Shown here piece after piece: positions 1 to 10,700 of a stretch of DNA of 64,000 nucleotides (within the stretch, counting starts at the first letter, position 1; the number at the start of each line of letters is the position of its first letter). Under the pieces are notes generated by a model, which was not told the origin of the DNA, did not search any database, and worked only from the letters and a program-made list of their open reading frames with translations. Source of the stretch: RGIG8745 sp964554265 (GTDB lineage: Bacteria > Bacteroidota > Bacteroidia > Bacteroidales > Bacteroidaceae); NCBI GenBank assembly GCA_964554265.1, contig CAZKOB010000001.1, forward strand, positions 1 to 64,000, written 5' to 3'. The position numbers and the translations under genes were made by a program.

Positions 1-95
1 AAGGTTTCGTTTGCTATGGATGGACTTAGTGTCAAAAAGAAAGAAGAAATGTCACTTAAAAAATCTGCAATTTATGCAGTTGTCTTCACAGATTC
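1..95 (-). repeat. Partial copy G of the mosaic intergenic repeat
   Basis: Minus-strand copy of the first module of the long repeat described at 47331-48092. It carries the conserved CTTTCTTTTTGACACTAAGT block (here as its reverse complement) and runs off the left edge of the window. It joins directly to the palindrome at 85-148. No gene is visible in 1-213. Confidence 0.7.
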
Positions 96-148
96 CTCCG
101 TCGCTTCGCGCCACGCCCTCCGTCGCAAGCGACGGAGGAGTCTGTGAA
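85..148. repeat. Palindrome P1 (CACAGACTCCTCC family)
   Basis: Inverted repeat with 22-bp arms at 85-106 and 127-148 that differ at one base. The core TTCACAGACTCCTCCGTCGC is shared with much larger palindromes at 15086-15285 and 32505-32798. A second overlapping hairpin pairs 117-126 with 129-138. It lies downstream of the GH92 gene but has no T-run, so a terminator role is not supported. Confidence 0.8.
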
Positions 149-213
149 AACACCCCAAAAGCAACCCTTACAATAAAAAGATTATGAACTTAAAAATATT
201 CTGTATGTTTTGC

Positions 214-2460
214 TTAGAGCTTTAGGATTGCTCCATGAGGTTTGCTGCTCATCGTGAATACCAGTTTGCCTCCGTTTGCAATATCTGAATGTTTGATAAC
301 CGGAGCGGTGAGTTTCTTTCCGTTCAGTCTGATGTCCTTTATATAGATGTCCGCATCACTCTTGCGTTGCACCTCCACTGTGAATATTTTGTCTTCCCCG
401 ACTTTCAATACTGCTTTGTCTACAGAAGGAGAACCTATGACATATTCGCCGGATGCAGGGTTCACCGGATAGAAACCTATTGCCGAGAAAACATACCATA
501 CGGACATTTCTCCGCAGTCGTCATTGCCTGCATAGCCGGAAGAGGATGTATTGTACAGTTCCTTTTTTATATGACTGACAATCTGCTGGGTCTTTTGAGG
601 TTGTCCGGCAAGAGCATAAAGGTATGCCACATGGTGGCTCGGCTCGTTTCCGTGTGCATAGAGTCCTACAAATCCCGAAGCATTGTCGTTCTTTTCTCCG
701 CTTGTCTTTGTAGAAGTAAAGAACTCATCCAGCTTTTTACAGAAAGCGGCTTTTCCGCCCGTCAGTGAGACAAGGTCATCTACATTGTGCGGAACATACC
801 AATAATATTGCCATGCGTTGCCTTCTGTGAAAGCCGAACCGCCGTTTGAACCGTATCTGTATGGGTCGAAAGGCATAATCCATTCATCTTTGCTGTTCTT
901 TGGCTGGAAGAAATGGCTTTCATGATTGTATAGGTTGCGATAATAGGCTGAGCGCTTCATGAAATATTCGTAGTCTTCCGTTTGTCCGACATGTTTTGCA
1001 AGTTGTGCCGCACACCAGTCGTCAAAGCTTTGCTCGAGGGTTATTGATACGGATTGGGTCTGTATGTCTTCCGGCATATAGCCGTATTTGTCCCACACCT
1101 CGAATGGAGAGTTTAAATGTGAAGTGGTAAGGCTGCCTTTCACTGCGTCATAAAGAACATTCTCCCACGACTCCGCTCCGTTCTGCTTGCTGCCACGAGG
1201 GTCATGGCAGAGTCCTTTCAGTACGGCATCTACGACAACCGGTACTGCGTGATTGCCTATCATACAATAGTTGTCCTGTCCCCAAAGTTGCCATATAGGA
1301 AGATAGCCGTAGTATTCATATTGTTTCAGCATACTTGTGACAAAGTCGGAGGTACGTTCCGGTTCGATGATCGTATACAGCGGATGTGCTCCTCTGAAAG
1401 TGTCCCATAATGAGAATGTGGAATAATGCGTATGCCCGTCTGCCACCTTCGCCACAGAATAGTCGGCTGTCATATATTCACCGTTTACATCTGAGAATGT
1501 ATTCGGCTGAATCATGGAGTGGTAAAGTGCTGTGTAGAAAATCTTCATCTCTTTTTCGTTTGTCTTCACACCGATTTTTCCGAGTTCTTTATTCCATGCG
1601 TTATATGCTTCCTTGCACAAAGTGTCGAAATCTTTTCCTTTGGTTTCAGCCAGCATGTTTTCTCTTGCATTTGCGATGGATACGGGAGATAGAGCCACTT
1701 TGCATACAACTTGTTTCTGATTTCCGAAACAGAATGTACCTTTGATGTCCGTTCCGTTGCTGACACGTGTGTTCTTGTAGAGTGTTCCGTTGTTCCACAC
1801 TTCCCAGTTCTTGATAGGGGAAGAGAATTTCATGCTGAAATATATCTTTCTTAATTTCGCCCATCCGGTGATGATGCGATAGCCTTCTATCGTATATTCG
1901 TCGACGACCCGAATCTGTGAGTTCTCGATTCTTCGTCCCCATGAACCCTTGTTTGCCGAATGGTCGAGGTCTATATAAAGCATTGCTTGTTTTCCTTGCG
2001 GATAAGTGTAGCGGTGCACTCCTGTGCGTGCAGTAGCTGTCAGTTCGGCAAGAATGTCATTGTCTTTGAGTCTTACCTTGTAGTATCCGGGTTTTGCCTC
2101 TTCCTCGTCATGGCTGAATGTGCTTTGTCGACGGAGTTCTGTCGTCGGCAGCAGCAGAATGTCTATGAAGTCGGCTGCTCCTGTACCGCTGAGTCGGGTA
2201 TGCGAGAAACCGTAGATGGTATTGTCGTTGTAATCATACCCAGAGGCTTGCGCCCAATCAGGAGCTTCACGCGTGTCCGGTGAAAGCTGAATCATTCCGA
2301 ACGGCACTGTGGCTCCCGGATAGTTGTTTCCGCTAAGACTTTGTGCTACAGCTCCTGTACCTATAAACGGGTCTACATGCCCTGCATAATCTTCTTGTGC
2401 ATACATGCCTGAAGACAAGGCTATGAGTAATGTGGAAATTGTATATTTTAATGTTTTCAT
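214..2460 (-). CDS. GH92 family exo-alpha-mannosidase, secreted
   Basis: Likely removes terminal alpha-linked mannose from N-glycans or other mannosides. The protein has 748 residues, a normal length for the family, with a signal peptide of about 21 residues ending at Ala-Gln. GH92 hallmarks are DPFIGTG near the N-terminus, the T-E-G-N-A-W-Q-Y block with Glu546 (the usual general acid position), G-N-E-P-S-H-H, and G-N-D-D-C-G-E-M-S with Asp647/Asp648 (the usual catalytic-base and calcium region). It is the last gene of a minus-strand operon behind GH110 and GH95. The start is the first Met before the signal peptide. Family is confident; the linkage hydrolysed (alpha-1,2, -1,3, -1,4 or -1,6) cannot be read from the sequence. 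Confidence 0.93.
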   Translation of the reverse strand: MKTLKYTISTLLIALSSGMYAQEDYAGHVDPFIGTGAVAQSLSGNNYPGATVPFGMIQLSPDTREAPDWAQASGYDYNDNTIYGFSHTRLSGTGAADFIDILLLPTTELRRQSTFSHDEEEAKPGYYKVRLKDNDILAELTATARTGVHRYTYPQGKQAMLYIDLDHSANKGSWGRRIENSQIRVVDEYTIEGYRIITGWAKLRKIYFSMKFSSPIKNWEVWNNGTLYKNTRVSNGTDIKGTFCFGNQKQVVCKVALSPVSIANARENMLAETKGKDFDTLCKEAYNAWNKELGKIGVKTNEKEMKIFYTALYHSMIQPNTFSDVNGEYMTADYSVAKVADGHTHYSTFSLWDTFRGAHPLYTIIEPERTSDFVTSMLKQYEYYGYLPIWQLWGQDNYCMIGNHAVPVVVDAVLKGLCHDPRGSKQNGAESWENVLYDAVKGSLTTSHLNSPFEVWDKYGYMPEDIQTQSVSITLEQSFDDWCAAQLAKHVGQTEDYEYFMKRSAYYRNLYNHESHFFQPKNSKDEWIMPFDPYRYGSNGGSAFTEGNAWQYYWYVPHNVDDLVSLTGGKAAFCKKLDEFFTSTKTSGEKNDNASGFVGLYAHGNEPSHHVAYLYALAGQPQKTQQIVSHIKKELYNTSSSGYAGNDDCGEMSVWYVFSAIGFYPVNPASGEYVIGSPSVDKAVLKVGEDKIFTVEVQRKSDADIYIKDIRLNGKKLTAPVIKHSDIANGGKLVFTMSSKPHGAILKL

Positions 2461-2510
2461 TTTGATTGGATAATTATGATTGTACTCCTTTTTTTTGTTC
2501 TTGGATTTTT

Positions 2511-4241
2511 TCAGCGAAAGGAAGAGTGAACCACTACATTCTTTTTGAGGCAGATATTATTGCACTTGTCAAAGTGAATGTAGTCAGAGCTGTTTTCACC
2601 GGAAGGAGTGTCCACCACGTTTCCTGTAACCCAAATATGGTCGGAAGAACGCGCTTCGATGATATTTCCCGATTTTATTTTGAAGCGGTTTGAATCTATG
2701 ACAATGTTCCGGTGTACGGCACCTGCATACCTGTCATTCTCAGGAGCGATAGCAATGGCCGGAGAACCGCCATCTATGAATCTGTTGTTGCGTATTATCA
2801 CATTGCGTACAGCTCCTGACTCATACCAGCTGCGTGCATCATCGGATATAAGTATAGCCGGCATAGGAAGACGATAAAAAGTGTTGTTCTCTATACTTAT
2901 CTTTCCTCGCGTTGTAACCAAAATACCTCTGGTTGGCAAACGGGAAAAATAATTGCCCTTGATATCTACATCTGGTGTCCATGTCACATTTTCTACTACA
3001 ATGTCGTCTTTGCTTCTTACATTTTCACCTATTTCCTTATCAAGAGTCAAAATCGTTTCATAGTCGTTGATGAATTCTGTTTGTTTGACGGTCGCTTCTT
3101 CCACGCATAAAAGGGTATGAGCATCGACCAACTCGATTTTGTCTCCTTTCGAGAAACTTTCAAATCCAAAAGACTGTCCATGCATGAATTTCACTCTTAT
3201 CCGCTTTTTATCTATATAGTCCGTGACTTTCAGATGAGTACCGTGTATGTTGACGGCATCATCGTGAGCTCCTTCAAAATAGGAGTCTTCTATGCATATT
3301 TTGCCTTTGCATCCGGACATCTGTACAAAATCCGCGAATCCTGCACATGTGCGTCCGCTACCTGGTTCGGGCGCACACCACAAACGACGGTATGTCAGAT
3401 TTTCGGAATATTGTCCTACAATGCCGAAATTGCCTAAAAAATAGATTTGCAAATCTTCAAGCAGTATGTTTTTACTACGTTGTATAAATCCGCATACTTC
3501 GTTGCGTATGGTGTGTCTCATCTGGTATACCTCTCCGACATGAAAAGGCGGTGTTTTTCCATAATGGAAGCGTACAACTCCTGTTTCTGTTTCTTCTGCT
3601 TTCTGTATTCCCTCCATCGGCGATTCGCAGCGGCAGGTGGTATTGGTTTCCGGAAAGAAAACCTGTGCGAGTCCTCCTTCAAATTGCCATCCGTCTCCTT
3701 TCCATCTGAATCTTCCGTCGTTTATTTCATAATCTGACGAGTGGTGTATATGAACTGTTATGTAGTTTTCACCTGTTTCCGTAACTGTCATTTCCGGTAC
3801 AGACGGGTCGGCTGATGTGATGGTGAGATTCCTCATGACGATATTCTCGCAGCTGTCTATCACGAATGTCGTCATTTCACCATGTGTGATGAGCCTTGCA
3901 CCATTGCCGTCGATAGTGACGTTTTTCAAGTTCTTCAGCCATAGTCCGATATGCTTCGTCGGGTCCGGGTTTTCTTCTGCTGATGTCGTGTTTGACACAT
4001 GGTACAGTTGACATGAAGCGGATGTGCGGTACAAACCGTAATCTCCGTTTTCCAATTTGATGGTCACACTTTTTCCTTTATATCGGGAAGCCTCCCATAT
4101 AGCCTGTTGCAGTGCAGATGTAGCATCTCCTTCTGTTGCCGATACATTGATGACACGTTCCTTTTCTGCATACAGTAGGGGACTATAGGCGAGGAACAAT
4201 GAAGTGAAAATTATATTTCTGATTTTTCCCATTGTCTGCAT
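2511..4241 (-). CDS. GH110 family alpha-1,3-galactosidase (beta-helix), secreted
   Basis: Probable inverting alpha-galactosidase acting on terminal alpha-1,3-galactose, as in blood group B or the linear alpha-Gal epitope. The reading frame continues upstream to 4367. I chose the Met at 4239-4241 (576 residues) because a signal peptide (GKIRNIIFTSLFLAYSPLLYA) follows at once; the next Met, at 4230-4232, is equally possible. The rest is a right-handed parallel beta-helix with many short N-N-x-F/I rungs. F-E-G-A-H-D-D-A-V-N-I-H-G holds the paired aspartates (327/328 in this numbering) typical of GH110 active sites. It sits 50 bp upstream of the GH92 gene and about 80 bp downstream of the GH95 gene, so co-transcription is likely. 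Whether it needs the fucosylated B antigen or the linear epitope (subfamily A versus B) is not resolved. Confidence 0.83.
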   Translation of the reverse strand: MQTMGKIRNIIFTSLFLAYSPLLYAEKERVINVSATEGDATSALQQAIWEASRYKGKSVTIKLENGDYGLYRTSASCQLYHVSNTTSAEENPDPTKHIGLWLKNLKNVTIDGNGARLITHGEMTTFVIDSCENIVMRNLTITSADPSVPEMTVTETGENYITVHIHHSSDYEINDGRFRWKGDGWQFEGGLAQVFFPETNTTCRCESPMEGIQKAEETETGVVRFHYGKTPPFHVGEVYQMRHTIRNEVCGFIQRSKNILLEDLQIYFLGNFGIVGQYSENLTYRRLWCAPEPGSGRTCAGFADFVQMSGCKGKICIEDSYFEGAHDDAVNIHGTHLKVTDYIDKKRIRVKFMHGQSFGFESFSKGDKIELVDAHTLLCVEEATVKQTEFINDYETILTLDKEIGENVRSKDDIVVENVTWTPDVDIKGNYFSRLPTRGILVTTRGKISIENNTFYRLPMPAILISDDARSWYESGAVRNVIIRNNRFIDGGSPAIAIAPENDRYAGAVHRNIVIDSNRFKIKSGNIIEARSSDHIWVTGNVVDTPSGENSSDYIHFDKCNNICLKKNVVVHSSFR

Positions 4242-4321
4242 TATTGTATTGTTATATGTATTTTGCAGAAAAGCAAACAGCCGGCTGCCTGTGTGGCATT
4301 TGCTTTTCTGCCAGTGAAATG

Positions 4322-6754
4322 TTATATTTCCAATATATCTCCTTTCTTCAGATACACACTTACACAATGCTTCTCATCAAGATTGAGTTGTACTTTCTTT
4401 CCGTTGATTTTTGTCGATGCGAGTCCCTCCGGAATTTGCATACGGAAGAGTCCGTCAGCAGTAGCTTTCAGCGATGCCTTCTTTATCTGCGAATCCTTCC
4501 ATTCTGCTGAGATCTCCGCACCGCCTTTCACGCACAGTCCTTCAAACGCACCGTCCTTCCATTCTTCAGGAAGACAAGGCAGAAGCTGAACATATCCTGT
4601 CTCGGGTTTAGGTGCCTTGTAGTCACCGTCCTCTATCAGTTGTACGAGCATTTCACCGATTCCGGCTGCTCCGGCTGCATTTCCGTCGAAGATGAATATG
4701 TCATACGGAGCACCGGCAATACCTTTGGGCGATATGCTGAGCAGATTCTCGCGTGCCAGATTCTTCATCAGTATATTGATGCTTTCGTATGCTTCCTTCG
4801 GCTCTTTGAGTCGTGCATAATAGCAGATGGCATTGGCACGGCTCCATTCTGTGTCTTCCCAATCGTGGGCCGTCATTCTGCGCACGATTGAGTTTTTTGC
4901 CGCTTTGGCAAGTTCGGGCGTGTGTTCCAATGAAATCTGGCTGTATGGGTAGAGTGCAAGCAGATGGGAGGTATGACGGTGGTTGACGTTCACATCGTCA
5001 TAGTCTTCCATCCATTCCCGGACTCCTCCGTATTTGTTTGTTCTTAGTGGAGGAAGTTTGGCAATGGCAAGACGGAGTGAATCGGCAAAACCGGCATCCA
5101 CATCGAGTATGTCTGTCGAGTGCAGGCAGGCATTCAGTATTTCATATACGAGCACGCGGTCGCATGTAGGCATCATTGACGCACACCATACACCACCGTT
5201 GTGTCCGAATGCATTTTCCGGAGAGATGGACGGTCCGGTCACCAGATAACCGGTGTGAGGGTCTTCGCACATGTAGTCAAGCAGAAATTCTGCGTTGCTT
5301 TTGAGCAGAGGGTATGCCACCCGACGGAGGTAGTCTTTGTCCCGGGTGTATTCATACTGTGTCCACAGATGGGTGGCCATCCATGAGCCGGCACATGGGA
5401 ACAATCCCCATCCTATGCCGCCCGAAGGTGCCGTGAATCCCCATATGTTGGCTGTGGTGTGTGCCGTCCAACCCTTGCACCCGTATACAGTCTGTGCCGT
5501 TTTCGCACCGTGATGGGCCAAATCCGCTATATAGGTGTAAAGAGGGGCATTGCATTCTGCCAAGTTGCCTATGTTGGCAATCCAATAGTTCTGCTGTATG
5601 TTGATGTCAAGATGATAGTCGCTTGTCCAGCACATGTGGCAGGCGAGATTGTCGTTGAAAAATCCTTGCAGTGCCACAGGGAGAGGTGAGTTCTCGCGTG
5701 ATGATGCGATGAGCAGATAGCGGGCCAGCTGGAAGAACAGTGCCTGCAGGCCGGCATCGTCCTTGCCTTCGCGCAGTTCCTTCCAGCGTTCGTCCGTCGG
5801 GATAAGGTCGCGCTTCGGGTCACCGATTTGCAGTTTTACTCTGGCGAAAAGTGGGGCATAGTCGTCGATATGTTCCTTGCGGATGTCGGAGTAGTCATGA
5901 TTGAGCACTTTCTTCACATTCTCGACACAGGTTTCTTTATAATCGGGGTTCTTGAAGTCGGTGCGTACATCCGATACAATGGTTACGGCATCAGCTCCGC
6001 TTACTTTTATGCTGTTTCCCGTATTCTCCACTTTTCCGCCTTCTGTCTTGACTGCCACGCGGCCTGAAAAATGTACGCCTCCAGTTCCGAGGTTAGGATA
6101 CAAGGCTTGACCTTCAAATATGATCTGTCCGTTTTCTGTTCTTATGGCCGTATTTTCACGGAGCATGTCGATGTGCAGTTCAAAGCTGAGAGCACCTTTT
6201 TGGTTTGACGTGAACCGCATGACGATCGCATCCTGCGGATTGGATGACAGATACTCACGATAGTACTCTGTTTTTCCTTTTCTGAATCTTACGGTGGCAA
6301 GTGCATTCTCCATGTCCAGTATACGGCGGTAGTCTGTCGCTTCAGCGGAAGGTTCATCGTATTTGAAATCGATTTTCAAGTCGCCTATCGGCAAGTGCGT
6401 GCCGAATGAATGTGGGGTTCCATGCAGGTTGTCACTGGCAATGCCGTTGCCTTCTTCTATCTTTCCTTCAAAGAAAAGCTTGCGCAGATTGTCGAGCCGT
6501 TCACGTCCGAACGGGATTTCCTGATTCGGGTCGTATTCTCCGGCCCACATGCTCGATTCGTTTAGGTTTATGGTTTCATGTTCTATACCTCCGAACACCA
6601 TTGCTCCGACTCGTCCGTTGCCTACAGGCACAGACTTCATCCATTCGTCTGCAGGCTCGTCGTACCATAGCTGCGGTTTCTGCGCTGATGTCATTGTGGC
6701 AGAAAACAGCAGTGTACAGCTTGCAAAGAGTCTGATGATTTTGTTTGTTTTCAT
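4322..6754 (-). CDS. GH95 family alpha-L-fucosidase, secreted
   Basis: Likely hydrolyses terminal alpha-1,2-linked L-fucose, as in H antigen and milk or mucin glycans; some GH95 members prefer alpha-L-galactose. The 810-residue protein has a signal peptide of about 24 residues ending Ser-Ala-Gln, then the N-terminal signature W-Y-x-x-P-A-x-x-W and P-V-G-N-G-R-x-G-A-M. The (alpha/alpha)6 barrel shows D-I-N-I-Q-Q-N-Y-W around residues 383-391, with the asparagine pair conserved in the family, and S-P-E-N with Glu513 as the probable acid. H-R-H-T-S-H-L follows further on. It is the first gene of the GH95-GH110-GH92 operon. A -7 box lies about 30 bp upstream on the minus strand. Confidence 0.92.
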   Translation of the reverse strand: MKTNKIIRLFASCTLLFSATMTSAQKPQLWYDEPADEWMKSVPVGNGRVGAMVFGGIEHETINLNESSMWAGEYDPNQEIPFGRERLDNLRKLFFEGKIEEGNGIASDNLHGTPHSFGTHLPIGDLKIDFKYDEPSAEATDYRRILDMENALATVRFRKGKTEYYREYLSSNPQDAIVMRFTSNQKGALSFELHIDMLRENTAIRTENGQIIFEGQALYPNLGTGGVHFSGRVAVKTEGGKVENTGNSIKVSGADAVTIVSDVRTDFKNPDYKETCVENVKKVLNHDYSDIRKEHIDDYAPLFARVKLQIGDPKRDLIPTDERWKELREGKDDAGLQALFFQLARYLLIASSRENSPLPVALQGFFNDNLACHMCWTSDYHLDINIQQNYWIANIGNLAECNAPLYTYIADLAHHGAKTAQTVYGCKGWTAHTTANIWGFTAPSGGIGWGLFPCAGSWMATHLWTQYEYTRDKDYLRRVAYPLLKSNAEFLLDYMCEDPHTGYLVTGPSISPENAFGHNGGVWCASMMPTCDRVLVYEILNACLHSTDILDVDAGFADSLRLAIAKLPPLRTNKYGGVREWMEDYDDVNVNHRHTSHLLALYPYSQISLEHTPELAKAAKNSIVRRMTAHDWEDTEWSRANAICYYARLKEPKEAYESINILMKNLARENLLSISPKGIAGAPYDIFIFDGNAAGAAGIGEMLVQLIEDGDYKAPKPETGYVQLLPCLPEEWKDGAFEGLCVKGGAEISAEWKDSQIKKASLKATADGLFRMQIPEGLASTKINGKKVQLNLDEKHCVSVYLKKGDILEI

Positions 6755-6782
6755 TGTTTTTACTGTTATTTTGTGACAGCAC

Positions 6783-6790
6783 CAAATTTA
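6783..6790 (-). promoter_or_regulatory. Probable -7 box of the GH95-GH110-GH92 operon
   Basis: TAAATTTG on the minus strand, 29 bp before the GH95 start, matches the Bacteroidetes -7 consensus TAnnTTTG. No clear TTTG -33 box is seen at the usual spacing. Confidence 0.45.
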
Positions 6791-6971
6791 ATCCCTTTTT
6801 ATATTTACGCTTGGTCGCTTTAACGCAATTTATGGTAGGTTTAGTTCATTTTGGGCAAAATGGTGTATTTGTTGTGTTATTTGATGCAAACGGACGAGTT
6901 CTTAGGGCGCTATATCGTGTTTGGGTGTGGTGGTTGTTATATCCTATGTATTTTTTGCCGGTGTTTTATTT

Positions 6972-7182
6972 GGGGAGTGGCTGCACCGGAAAGTTGAAAT
7001 CGCCCTTCAGAAAAGTCAAAATTGCTGCACTGTTTTCTTAAATCAGCACTGCTGATTATAAAAACTGCACTGCTGATTTTACAATCTACACTGCTGATTT
7101 TATAATCAGCAGTGCTGATTTAAGAAAGCAGTGCGGTGAATTTGATTTTTCAGTGGAACAAAATTAAATTTTTACAGAAGAT
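6972..7182. repeat. Hairpin repeat H1 (GCACTGCTGATT family)
   Basis: Inverted repeat with 37-bp arms at 7027-7063 and 7098-7134, differing at one position, around a 34-bp loop that again contains CACTGCTGATT. Pairing continues less perfectly into the flanks. About 210 bp including both flanks recurs at 32886-33096. It lies between the divergent GH95 operon and the regulator gene. Confidence 0.88.
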
Positions 7183-7343
7183 AACATGATGATTTTCAAT
7201 GCTCTACAAAAAAAGAATTGCTTGTGCGGAAGTCCAAACTCCGTTCAAATCAAAAAATAATGGATTTCAGGTGTGATGAAACAATAAAAAACAGGCCCGG
7301 CTTGTCATGAGATGCGTGAAAAACATTGTTTTTCGATAGATAT

Positions 7344-7374
7344 AAGCAAATCAGGTTTTGCCGTTTGCTTTTTT
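7344..7374 (+). terminator. Orphan terminator-like hairpin
   Basis: AAGCAAA (7344-7350) pairs with TTTGCTT (7364-7370) and is followed by a run of T. No gene ends just upstream, so it could close a small RNA or be chance in AT-rich DNA. Confidence 0.3.
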
Positions 7375-7420
7375 GATAGATGTAAAGTTGGGGTAGGTGG
7401 TTGGGCGTAGATTTAAGTCG

Positions 7421-7473
7421 ATGTCTTCACCGGCTCAGCTCATGATTTTAATGGGATTAAGTCTGTGAAGACA
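7421..7473. repeat. Degenerate palindrome P5 (CACAGACTC family)
   Basis: TGTCTTCAC at 7422-7430 pairs exactly with GTGAAGACA at 7465-7473. The internal sequence resembles a decayed copy of the larger palindromes in this window. Confidence 0.5.
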
Positions 7474-7777
7474 ACAGTGACACTCACAAAAATGCCAATA
7501 TGAATGACTCTGTTTTAACTTCTTTTTTATAATGATTCCTATTATATATAGAAAACTGTTTGGGTCTTCGTAACAAATGCCACATACGGGCTCTGCAATT
7601 CGGGGCGATTGTGTAAAATGTAATATAAATATTGAAATAATTTGGAATAAATGATGAAAAAAACTATTTTTGTTCATTAAATACATTTGAAGAAGTGGGA
7701 CCATAATCCTTTTTTTCTTTGTAAAAACCTGAAAATGATGCTGATAAAGCCAATATAATCTATAAAAAGATAATAAT

Positions 7778-7785
7778 TAACTTTG
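7778..7785 (+). promoter_or_regulatory. Probable -7 box of the hybrid two-component gene
   Basis: TAACTTTG fits TAnnTTTG and ends 9 bp before the start codon, which would give a very short leader. No good -33 box is visible. Confidence 0.4.
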
Positions 7786-7794
7786 ATTTAATAT

Positions 7795-10700
7795 ATGAAA
7801 AGAATTTTGAGTTTTTTATGTATTGCAGTAGCATTATGTCTGGCAGTGCAAACGCATGCGTCAGTTGTCGGACATTATTCATTCATGCATATCAATAGTG
7901 AGACCGGGCTGTCGCAAAGCAATGTGAAAGCCATTGTGCAGGACAGTTACGGATTTATATGGTTGGGTACGAAGAATGGCTTGAACCGTTATGACGGACA
8001 AAGAGTAAGACAGTTCTATTGTTTTGATAAGAAGCTGCAGTGTGGCAACCAGAACATATCGGCATTATATTCCGGAGGCGGACAGATATTGTGGGTGGGC
8101 ACCGATGAAGGAGTTTACCGTTATGATCAGACGACAGAAACATTTTCGTTTGTCGGTGCAAAAACGGCTGACGGAAAAAGCATGAAGGGATGGGTTTCCC
8201 ATATAACAGAGGATCAGGATGGAAATATATGGATTGTTGTGCCGGACGAAGGCATATTCAGATATGATACTCAGGGAAAGTTGAAATTGTATGCTCCTAA
8301 TATAGATAATAGGAGTGACATGCCTATAAATATATGTGTGTGCTCGGATGGAAGCATCTGGAGCTGCGCCTGGAATATAGGGCTTTTGGAATATGACAGA
8401 AAGAATGATGAATTTATAACGCATACGAAGGACTCAAAAGGGAAATCGTTGTTGAATATAGAGACCAACACGTTGGCACAGCAGGGTGACAACCTGATTA
8501 TGGCGGTGCAGAACGGTGAACTGAAGAAATATGACTACAAACGTAACGTGCTGACGGATATTACTCTGCAGAATTTCAAACATACGTATGTGAGAAATGC
8601 CTCGGTTTTCGGGGAAGACATATATGTCGGGACCTACAATGGACTGTATGTGCTTAATGAGAGGAATAAGACCGTAAAACATTTCAGGCAGGACATCAAC
8701 AACAAGGACGGACTTTCTGATAATGTTGTCTATACATTATATCGGGACAGGGAGAACGGGGTATGGATAGGGACCATGTTCGGAGGAGCCAACTACATGG
8801 CAAACCGTACCCTCGCGTTCAAACATCACAATATGTATCGTGACGATGGGGCATATGCGACGAATGTAAGGGTCAGGGAGATGGCAGAAGACTGTAACGG
8901 ACAGCTGTGGATCGGAACTGAAGACAGCGGCATAAAGTGCATGAAGCTGAAAGACGGCATAATAGAATCTTACCAGAACAGATGGAGAGACGAGGAGTCG
9001 GGGATAACCCTCTCTGTCTCTGCTGACAGCAGGAATGTGTATTGCGGACACTACAAAGATGGTTTTGAAATCATTGACATGAAGGGGCAGTCGCGATATT
9101 ACAACATAGAGTCGCTGCATTTTGAAGGAAGCGTATATTCGCAATTTACGACAAGAAACGGCGAACTTTATATAGGTACCGACCGTGGTGCATGGAAATC
9201 GGAAAACGGCACTTTGGATTTCCATTCCATAAAGGAAATGAAGGATTTATGGGTTTTTGACATCATGCAGGAGGGCAATGGCGACATCTGGTTTGCAACG
9301 ATGGGAAACGGAGTGGTGCGCTATGACTCCAAGAGCGGGAAATATGTCAAATACAGTCACGAGGTAGACAATGACAAATCGCTGAGTTCCATGTCTGTAA
9401 GCTCGATAATGCAGGACAGCAAAGGGAATATCTGGTTCTCGACCGATAGAGGCGGTGTGTGTCGTTATAACAGAAAGACCGATGATTTCACACGATATTC
9501 CATAGAAGAAGGGCTGCCGGATAATGTGGCATATAAGATATTGGAAGACAGGCACGGGAATATGTGGTTTGGAACCAATCGCGGTCTTGTCATGATGAAT
9601 CCGGACGATGGGAATATCCGGACATTCACGATGAAGGACGGTTTGTGTGAAAACCAGTTTAATTATAAATCGGCAGTAGCGGGGAGTGACGGCAGATTCT
9701 ATTTTGGTACAATCAACGGACTTCTTTCGTTTGATCCCGAAATAAAAGGGACGAAAAAGCCGGTGGGAGAAATCTATCTGACCGGCCTGTCGATATTTAA
9801 TGAGGATATGAAGGTCGATTCACCCGATAGTCCGTTGAAGAAGAGTCTTTTGGAGACAGACGAGATAGTACTTCCATACGACAGGACGAATCTCAGCGTT
9901 GACTTTGCATTGTTGTCGTATTCCACAGCCTTTGCGAACCAGTATTATTATATGCTCGAACCCGTGAACAAAAAATGGGTGAGTGTGGGTACGGAAGGAA
10001 ACGTACAGTATGCCAGCTTGAATCCGGGTACCTATACATTACATATACGTGCTACATCGGAAGGGACAGAAAAAGGCTATGTCACGAAGACATTGAAAAT
10101 AAAGGTTCTTCCCCCATGGTGGAGGTCTGTGTGGGCTATATGCTTGTATATTATAGTGTTTGTGTGTGCGGTAATCGTATGGTTCTTGTGGTACTGGGAA
10201 CATAAGAAAAAGCAGCTGAAGGAAAAGCTGAAATTGTTTGAGATAGAAAAAGAGAAAGAACTGTATCTGAACAAAGTGAACTTCTTTACAGAGATAGCCC
10301 ATGAAATACGTACTCCTTTGACATTGATAAATGGTCCGCTTGAGATTATAGAAGAGATGCATATAAGCAATGACAAGTTGACGAAGAATCTTAAGGTTAT
10401 TTCTCAGAATACGAAGCGTCTGCTTAATCTTGCATCCCAGCTGCTCGACTTCCAGAAGATAGGTGCAAACAAACTGAAGCCGAATTATGAGGTTACAGAC
10501 GTGTCGTCATTGCTCAAGGAAACGGTAGATCGCTTTGAACCGACATTCACACATCAGGGAAAAGTGCTGGAACAAGTCGACGTAGAAGATGATATATCAG
10601 CAAAGATAGACAAGGAGGCCATCACAAAGATTCTGAGCAATTTGCTTAACAACGCGAGAAAATACGGCGAACACATCGTTACAGTCAGTCTGAAGCGGAC

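Larger units (their letters stand above)
7183..7794. other. AT-rich intergenic region before the regulator gene
   Basis: No coding region is convincing here. It contains a terminator-like hairpin at 7344-7374, a small palindrome of the CACAGACTC family at 7421-7473, and a -7 box at 7778-7785. Confidence 0.6.

Noticed and set aside
85..148. Palindrome after GH92 as a transcription terminator
   Set aside because: The stem is strong but there is no T-run on the minus strand, and the same sequence occurs elsewhere away from gene ends, so it is treated as a repeat.
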